Source of the DNA: Triplophysa rosa
Taxonomy: Eukaryota; Chordata; Actinopteri; Cypriniformes; Nemacheilidae
Assembly: GCF_024868665.1 (NCBI RefSeq)
Contig: NC_079907.1
Span: 14,095,706-14,159,705 of the forward strand
DNA length: 64,000 nt
Direction of reading: 5' to 3'
The translations under genes and the position numbers were made by a program. The notes below the pieces were generated by a model. The model saw only the letters and a program-made list of their open reading frames with translations, made no database searches and was not told the DNA's origin. Of this stretch, positions 55,290 through 64,000 are shown one piece after another; positions within the stretch are counted from its first letter, which is position 1; each line of letters opens with the position of its first letter.

Positions 55290-58018
55290 TAAAAAAACAC
55301 TTAAATATTGTGGTAATACCGTAAATTCTTTCGGCCACAAAAGTGAAAATCTGATATTGTGGTATCCCTAGTGAGACTGACTGTCAACATTTGAAGTTAA
55401 TTGGCTTTAAAATCCATTTTTGTCACCATTTACCCATTCTCATGTTACTATTTAAAAACAAAGAGTCAATTTTAAAGCAAATATACACAGAGCAAGGATG
55501 ACAGGTTTTTCAGTTTTCCACGTTTTACAAAAATGTGACAACTTTGAATCCTGGTTCTCTTAAAAACTACATTACAAGACTACAATTGTTAATTGTTAGT
55601 GAGCAAGGATTACCACAGATGCCCCTGAAAAAGAATTGATGCTGTCCGTAACTGTGGATAAGAGGTTGAGCCCTACAGCTAAAGTTGTGCTACCAATAGT
55701 TTGCTGCCATGTGGGTAAAGTCGTCCCTCCCAGATCAATAGAGCTTTTGAATATTGACAGCTGAGAATGTCATGCCGTAGAGTCTGTGAGAGGAAAAAGA
55801 GAGAGAAAGATAGAGGGCCAATGACGTCAGAGCCCATTACCCATGGCACCACCCCTCTAATTAAACAAGCCTAAGCTCCCCAGAGATCTGAGAGGGAGAA
55901 GAGTCTAAACATCCCAATCTCCTGTCTGCCTCGTTCTCTCACACACACATCCCCAAACCCAGGCACTATATCCTTTCATTTCCTCCTAGAAAACATCTCT
56001 CCCTCTAACAAAATATGAAGGAGAAAAAAAATCGTATTAGTGATGCCCTTGAATCCAGCTACAAATGCCTTCTCAATGTGAGCGGGCCTAAGCACTTATG
56101 ATATGATGCCAAGGCTCTTCATCCAACTCTGAGGGGCGAGGGGGGGTCCAATTTCTACCCACGGTTGTACTCCCCCCACATACGACTGAGTGGGGGAGGG
56201 GATTGTGTATGATGTTGAGAAGCATTGTATGCATGTGTCTATCGGGATTAGTCTACCGCTATCTCCTCAACCTCTGGTGCCATCTGCCAGTGACTTTGCA
56301 AAAATGCAAATCAGATACCCAGAATGCACTGCAGCCGGAGCCGCACTCCATCAGAAAAATAGGTCAGTGGAGATCCGATCCCCAACACACTCTATTACAG
56401 CGCGTGCGTTTAGAAAACGGGGTAGCGGCAAGCGATCTGGGGGGGGGGAGGCGAAGAGAGGCGGTCTGGAGGGACCCTCGTGTGCATGCGAAGCGTCACG
56501 AGGGATGAGCAAAAAAGGATAAAATAAAGAGAGCGAGATTATTTCACACAGAGAAGATAAAAGCATAAGGAGTCAGGGGAACATTTGAAACGAGCCATGG
56601 CAGGAGAACAAAGGCTCGGGTTGACTGTCATCCACCAAACACACACAGGGATGGGGCACAGGTTTGCGCAAGGCTTCGACCCACTGGATGTAACATACAA
56701 TTAAGATACAATATTCACCGTCTCATCTGCGCTCACAGACATCCCCTGATGGCCATCCATCAGGCCATCAACAACCTAAATCAAATCACAGACCGTTTCA
56801 ACCCAGCAATGTAGCGTTCAGCCACGGCTCATTCTTTTTTATAGACTGCTAAAAAAAGATCAAAGACCCCAGTCGGTAATGTGCGTATTAATGAAAGCGA
56901 GGCGGCTGATGCAACGTTGTGGCAAGGCTTCTGCAACCCAGGCAGCTAAGCTCAATTCCTCGCAGGATGACTCGTATGAATAATGTATCCAATAGAGTAA
57001 ACCCTTGCTCCTTCTTTTTAGCGATCAGATTTAGCGGTCTCTGCGCAGCCAGAGAAAGACACATGCAACCTTTTGTTCATACGCTTTTACTCTGAATGAT
57101 ACAGCTCAATTGTAATGGATACATATCAGGATGACTATCTGTTTAACCTTTGCTTTTTGGTTCCTTAAAATCAAAACAAGCTGCGATCACTTGGATTTAT
57201 AACGTGATGTTTTTAGGAAAGAATCTATGCAGAGCAACAAAATATTTAAAGTGTGGTGGATGAAGTCTTGCTCGGGCTGTTTAACATGGAAGACATGGGT
57301 GATTGTTTTATATTGAACAATTGCCGAAGCAAGAAGTCAACCTTTATACATACATACGAAGATACATACAACCAGATACATACATACGAAGAATACAAAA
57401 ATATGGATGTCCAAGTGTGTGCATGTGTGTGAATGTATATGCATACTGCTGCCTATACGATGATGCCCAAAAGTCTGACATCACACAAATTCAATTATTT
57501 GTGACATTGAGCATGTTAACTTCTCTGCACAAAAGGTCAATTTCCTTGCTTCCATTGACGCGTACACATGAGACTCTTTGGAACGGTCTCAAATCTTACT
57601 AAGACAACATGTGGACAAACTTGTGGAGTCTACGCTAGTTTGAGTGCATGCTGTAGTAAAGTGTTAGAAAATTCAATATATTATTTTCACACAACATTTG
57701 TCCGGGGGATGGGGAGCGGCAGCCCGTCTGTTGGGGAGAGGTTGCAGCAGTGGCGCGACCGTCCGGGGTCTTGCAACTAAATTGTGCTGCTACTAAAAAC
57801 ATCCAAAATAAATCAAAACTATGTTGCATTTTAGCATGTTCAAATTAGTCACGTATTACCTATTAAAATGTTCTTTTGGAATTTCATCATTCAGCTTCTT
57901 GAGGTCATACACTGATATGTTTTTAAACATTATTGAAGGATTCCCTTCTATGGGTTTTTAATGGCTGCTCATTCAAATCTACGCACATTTTTTTTTGTTG
58001 TAAAAAAGGAAATTAGTA
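55290..58018. other. Mostly unique intergenic DNA, possible enhancer-bearing block
   Basis: Contains the palindromic CRE TGACGTCA at 55822-55829 next to CCAAT and TAATTA cores, a TCF/LEF-type AGATCAAAG at 56867-56875, and a G-run near 56439-56448. The stretch at 56150-56580 is GC-rich with frames on both strands and no motif. No exon is recognised. Confidence 0.45.
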
Positions 58019-58413
58019 TTACAAGGTGGCTAATTGATATGATTTCGTACAAATGTTAATCGAAAAAAAGTTTTTTTTTTTTACAGTTTATCCATGTATA
58101 ATGTCAAAAAAACTTGGTACAGTTGTTTTTTTTTTACAGATTTTTCACATATTTTGTAAAATACGATTAAAAAACGTAAAATTACAGAAAAATAAAAACT
58201 TTACAAGAAAAACAGTGGGGAAAATTGTAATTTTACAGGGGAAAAACTGTTATTTTACGGTTTATTTCTGGTGCCCCAGCTGCCAGAAAATTTCAGTTTT
58301 TTAATGGAAAACATAAACATAAAAAAACATAACCACCACTGGAGCAGAAAACAAATCTGACTTAACGTATAGGATTCATAGAACTAAACAAGATCCGATT
58401 AGCCACCTTGTAA
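58019..58413. mobile_element. TIR element (TTACAAGGTGGCTAAT)
   Basis: TTACAAGGTGGCTAATTGAT on the left is mirrored by CGATTAGCCACCTTGTAA on the right; about 395 bp. The interior is rich in TTTTACAG/CTGTAAAA-like motifs. Confidence 0.72.
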
Positions 58414-59184
58414 AATATGAATTGCTTTACTATTGTGTTGGACTTTTGTCTTCAGCTCAAATGGTTTTTAAGATCATGAGAAACATGTCAAATGACATCA
58501 AACTTTTATAAAGTAGTGTACATAGTTTATTGGATTTAATGCACAGGGATAAATGCTATCAATTATTGTCTGGTTTGTATAGCTGAAAAAAACCCTCATG
58601 GCTCAATGGCTGTATGAGAGCCCATCCATCTTGCAAACATATACACAAGATGTTTGACTCTTTATTGATGATGTAGTTCAGTGTATCCCACTGAAAGTGT
58701 AATATAATCCTGGTAAAGGCACACAGGCTAATATTAGTAGTGGGGAGGGGAGTTTAAAGTGGGGGAGATGAAGTAACTGATAAAGAGAGAAAGGGTGAGG
58801 TCAAGGCAGACAGAGAGGCAGACCCAGCTGTACAGTGTGCTCAAGGCCCACCCGCCCATAATTATGACTAGATTATCATAAACTCTCCTTCCAGACTGAC
58901 TGCCAAACATTTTGTCCCAGATTATGGCCCATATGCAGCGCCACTAAAATGCACAATTCGGTCAATGGCTGCTCACTCTCCTCTAAGCAGAATTATAGCA
59001 CACCCGGAGCAGTGGGGGGTGGCAGCCGAGCTGGGCCAACTTTCGCCCCCACTCCTGCGCTAAACAACCAAATGCAAGATGGATCTGATTTGCACACATA
59101 ATCTCTGAGCTCTTGTGAGCTGTGCAATCAAAAACACATGTGCAGTAATTATATCAAGTGTAAATGGGGACTATAACATACCCA
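58414..59184. other. Unique intergenic DNA with possible conserved element
   Basis: The segment at about 58790-59110 is balanced in composition, repeat-free and dense in homeodomain-like cores (ATAATTATGACTAGATTATC). There is no coding potential. Confidence 0.4.
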
Positions 59185-59765
59185 TAAACGTTTTTAATCA
59201 ACCTAAATAAAATAAAATGTATTTAAAAATTATTTATATTCTATGACTGGTCATTTATCTCTTTAAATCAACCTGATTAAAATAAAATAAAAATATATTT
59301 AAAAACAATTTAAGGGCTATGATGACTGGTAATTCATATCTTTTAATCAACCTAAATAAAATAAAAATGCAAAATAAAATACCTTTAAAAACAATTTAAG
59401 TGCAATGACTGGTCATTCATAATTTTTAACCAACCTAAATAAAATAAAGTATATTTTAAAATAAATTATATTATGACTGGTCATTCATCTCTTTTAATAA
59501 ACATGACTAAAAATACATTTAAAACAATTTAAGTGTTATGACTGGTCATTCATTTCTTTTAATCAACCTAAATGAAATAAAACATATTTCAAAAATAATT
59601 GAGATTGTATGACCGGTCATTCATCTCTTTTAATCAACTTAAATAAAATAAAATATATTTTAAAATAAATAAATAATTTAAGAGCTATGACTGGTCATTC
59701 ATATCTTTTAATCAACCTAAATATAAAATTATAATTAAGATTCTATGACTGGTTTTTATCTATTT
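59185..59765. repeat. AT-rich tandem array, about eight units of 60-90 bp
   Basis: The core ATGACTGGTCATTCATCTCT then TTTAATCAACCTAAATAAAA repeats about eight times, near 59241, 59317, 59406, 59474, 59537, 59607, 59686 and 59742. Variable A/T-rich linkers cause the irregular spacing. Confidence 0.9.
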
Positions 59766-60978
<1,213 letters not shown>

Positions 60979-61362
60979 TTAAAGGGATAGTTTATCATTT
61001 ACTTACCCCCAAGTTGTTTCAAACCTGTATAAATTACTTTGTTCTGCTGAATACAAGAAAGGTATTTAGAAGAATGTTGGCCATTTTCAGTTCTGGGACA
61101 TTATTATAGTAGAAAAAAAGATAGTCAAAGGTGCCCCCAGAATAGTTTGCTTTCCTAAATTCTTCAAAATATCTCATTTTATGTTCAAAATAACTTTTTC
61201 TATATGGTTGTCAATGATGTCCCAGTACTGAAAATTGCTAACAGTCTTCCCAATATCTTTCTTTGTGTTCAACAGAACAAGGAAATCTACACAGATTTGG
61301 AACAACTTGAGGGTGAGTGAATGACGACAGATGATGACATTTTTGGATGAACTGTCTCTTTA
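60979..61362. mobile_element. Foldback MITE (GGGATAGTTCACCC family)
   Basis: TTAAAGGGATAGTTTATC on the left, GGATGAACTGTCTCTTTAAA on the right. The arms share TTCAGTTCTGGGACATTA and its inverse. Confidence 0.82.
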
Positions 61363-63380
61363 AATGCGAGACTTCAAATTAAATTTTACTCACCAAACTT
61401 TAGTTTTAATAAAACGTACACAATTATGACTTGTCACACCAACCTCCTGTATATATCTATATTCCAAACTCAAATACAGTTAAAATACTTTATTTATACA
61501 AAATATAAGGTTCAATGTAGAGTTTTTACAATCTACATAGTTCTAGCTTCTTTTTCCTATAAGGGAAGTTCTCACAAGAGGTTTAGCTATTATTATATTT
61601 GGTTAAATGCAGAGCTTTTAATAGCGCTGGAGGCGCCTTCATTGGGTTAAGCCACAGCCAAGAATAGAGTAGATGGCAAAATGAGTAGAATTTAGATGAC
61701 ACTCGCAACTTCAGAAAAAAAGGTGACCAGTAAGTAAGGCTTATAAAACTCTTGAAATATGAACAAAAATCCAAACTCAAACAACTACAAATGCTCCTAA
61801 TGTCAATCAGAAAAAAGAAAACCCTCGGCATGTTCTCTGGCTTCTCCACTGTATATGTCAGATGTGTCATAAGTATACATATGCAACTGTTACACAGGAC
61901 AGACATGTTCCACTGCTAACCTCAAACAAAATATCTCTTCTACGTTTTCATAAACTACCTCTGCGCCTCATTAAAATGATGTATGTATTTTACAACGAAC
62001 CGTAAATGATACAGGTCCTCACTGTAAATCCCTCCAGTAAAAATCAACGCCCGTAAGTAACTCCAAAAGAGCCACAGCTACAAGTCTCCGTACAATGTTT
62101 AAATGAGATATGCAGCACGTAAACACATTCAACGCATGGCCCATTACAAAGGCTTCAGCCGCCCCGACGCTCATCCAGATAAACATCGAGGTCCATCGTG
62201 CAAGAGACGAGGAAATAGTGTCCATTTCCTGAGGCTTATGCTAGTCATCTTCCAAACAGAGCACTATCGTCGTGCCACCCGAACCCTTCCCCTACCCTCA
62301 TATCTTTAAAGGGTAATCTGTGTGTAAATCAATTGATAAACGTTAGGCCTTAAACGAGGCCAAGAACAAATTGTTTCGTTTATTCAAGAGGTAAGCTGAT
62401 GCAAGCAGGGCTTGAGCTCCTTCGCCTCCCTAAATCTGCTTCACTCTGTGGTCTTCATTCAGATTCTTTCGTATTGAAACTCAAACCGCAGAGTCTGATT
62501 TTTTACACTTCTTCTGTAACTGCTGTCGTGACCCAAAAATAGGTCAATGAACAGAGAATTATTAGTATGCAATGCAGCGTCTACAGAACAAACCATCACT
62601 GAAAACAAGTCATTGAGAGTGACACTGAGAGTTACAGTATATTATTAAGCATGTGTGATAAAAGAGAAGTCAAATGTTTTGCAAACATCCAAAGTATTGC
62701 ATGCTGAAAAAAATCAGTCTGCATTTACCAAGGATTAAAAGTCATGATTCATGAAGAGTCTTTCCAGCCATTAGAGTCGATGACTTTGACATGTGGTGTG
62801 TGTATGTGTGTGCGCTGCTGGTTTATGCTCAGCAAACTGTGATGTGTCTAACCGACTCGTGCTCCCTACCCTCTATGTGTTTGACCGGGATCTGGCACGT
62901 GCACAGGTGTGTGTGTGTGTGTGTGTGTGTATGACAGCAAGTGTTCTGTTCCCGTCTGTGCAGTCTAAACGGGCCTTGGCCCAGTCTCTGTTACTCAGCG
63001 CTCCCACACAGATGTTCTGTGTCCTTTGACCTCAAACTGGGTCCCAGCGCTGTGTGTCACAGGGGCCGACAGCGTGGGGGCCCAAAAACAGAACGTCTGT
63101 GTGTGCGTCCGTGTGCATGTATGAGAGAATGCAACTGTGCGAGAAAGGGCACTGTCCCACAGTGTGTGAATGCATAACGTACTACTGTAAGTGTGTGTGT
63201 GTGTGTGTGTGAGCCAAGCGAGTGGGGGGAGAGGACGGATTAGTATGTGTGCGTGTGAGACAGACCCAATCTACCAACCCTCTTCTGATAAAGTTAGACT
63301 AGCTTTTTTTCCACACTAGAACATTCTCTCTATTCACTGCTGCAGTCTGCAGAGCAGCTTTATTAAAAATGAATGCCTTT
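61363..63380. other. Intergenic with GT microsatellites
   Basis: GT runs at about 62906-62931 and 63188-63211. The remaining sequence is unique-looking without recognisable exons. Confidence 0.45.
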
Positions 63381-63417
63381 TGAGGTATAGCTTGGAGGCT
63401 TTTATTAGTTGCTGTGG

Positions 63418-63475
63418 CCTATATAAGCCAAGGCCTGAAAACTCATTCTTGCTATACACGATGACATCAACAAGG
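63418..63475 (+). promoter_or_regulatory. Candidate TATA promoter and first exon of an unidentified gene
   Basis: CCTATATAAGCC at 63418-63429 is a good TATA box. About 30 nt further on comes a short leader, then ATG at 63461 (codons for M-T-S-T) and the donor CAAG|GTGAGT at 63475. If real, the gene continues past the right edge. A first exon with 14 coding nt cannot be identified by homology, and chance occurrence is possible. Confidence 0.35.
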
Positions 63476-63712
63476 TGAGTGTTTTTGAATGTTTTTTTTT
63501 ATTATAATAAATACATAAAAGAACCTCCAAGTGAAGAAAAAACTCCAAAAGTTCAAACAGAGATTACATCAAGAGTTGATGTGTTGGTAGACAGGAGAGA
63601 GCTGAATAATCCAACACAGACCAATTATTTCAGTTTAAAGTGTTATCATATTTATGGTATGTTCTGATGGATTATTTACAGAACATTTTGCTTTTGATGT
63701 TGATCTGACATC

Positions 63713-64000
63713 ATTAAAGTCCCCGTGAACCGGAAGTTGCGATCGTTTTTATTTCCGTATTTTGACGCATTTCCGAGTGAAATGGAATTTCTAATGAGTA
63801 AAATAGTGGGCGAGGCTTTAGTCTTTCTCTGCGATTTGATGGGATGTATAAAACAGCCGTTGCATTTTGAAATGGAACTGGCAGCAGACTGACAGTTCTA
63901 ACATGCGTCATTTAACATGGATAGTCATTACAGGAAGGAAGTACATTTTCAGATTTTAACTGAAGTTTATGAGGGTACGCGAATTTTAAACAGAGAATGA
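63713..64000. mobile_element. TIR element cut by the window end
   Basis: TTAAAGTCCCCGTGAACCGG resembles the terminus of a common fish TIR element. The right end is not in view. Confidence 0.5.

Noticed and set aside
56190..56566. Three overlapping frames of 71-110 codons in a GC-rich stretch
   Set aside because: Openness on both strands reflects base composition; no start context or domain is visible.

Overview
The window is vertebrate nuclear DNA from a teleost fish, most likely a cyprinid. Genes are split by many introns. Intergenic and intronic space is filled with fish-type DNA transposons: Tc1/mariner, hAT, foldback MITEs and tRNA-derived SINE fragments. The gene order matches human 10q23.3 (MINPP1, PAPSS2, ATAD1, PTEN), so this is a conserved syntenic block. 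Teleosts kept duplicates of several of these genes. I cannot decide a- or b-paralogue status from this window, so plain symbols are used.

Layout. 1-1714: the last two coding exons of minpp1 (+), the rest lying off the left edge. 2846-10364: papss2 (+), all 12 coding exons, 614 codons. 11933-16110: atad1 (-), all nine coding exons, 364 codons, plus a probable non-coding first exon near 16.5 kb; it is tail-to-tail with papss2 and head-to-head with pten. 18426-27548: pten (+), all nine exons, 399 codons, with a long 3' UTR reaching about 30.65 kb. All splice junctions were read by hand, and in each complete gene the exon lengths sum to an open frame. About 31-64 kb: no recognisable protein-coding host gene. 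This desert holds a 1.9 kb minisatellite, an intact Tc1-like transposon (47169-48762), several TIR elements, an AT-rich tandem array and unique stretches that may be regulatory. Near the right edge (63418-63475) a TATA box, a short leader, an ATG and a splice donor look like the first exon of another gene.

The host genes are not an operon. minpp1 encodes an ER inositol polyphosphate phosphatase and pten a PIP3 phosphatase. papss2 makes the sulfate donor PAPS, and atad1 encodes the Msp1-type extractase of outer mitochondrial and peroxisomal membranes. Their adjacency is ancestral linkage.

Most notable observations: pten intron 1 carries textbook minor-spliceosome (U12) signals; the Tc1 element has an uninterrupted 340-residue DD34E transposase between IR/DR-type ends; two separate Tc1-derived foldback palindromes sit in the last introns of the convergent genes papss2 and atad1; and three elements are nested at 41.6-42.8 kb. 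No CRISPR, rRNA or free-standing tRNA gene was seen. All repeat family names come from structure and memory of fish repeats, not from a database search.
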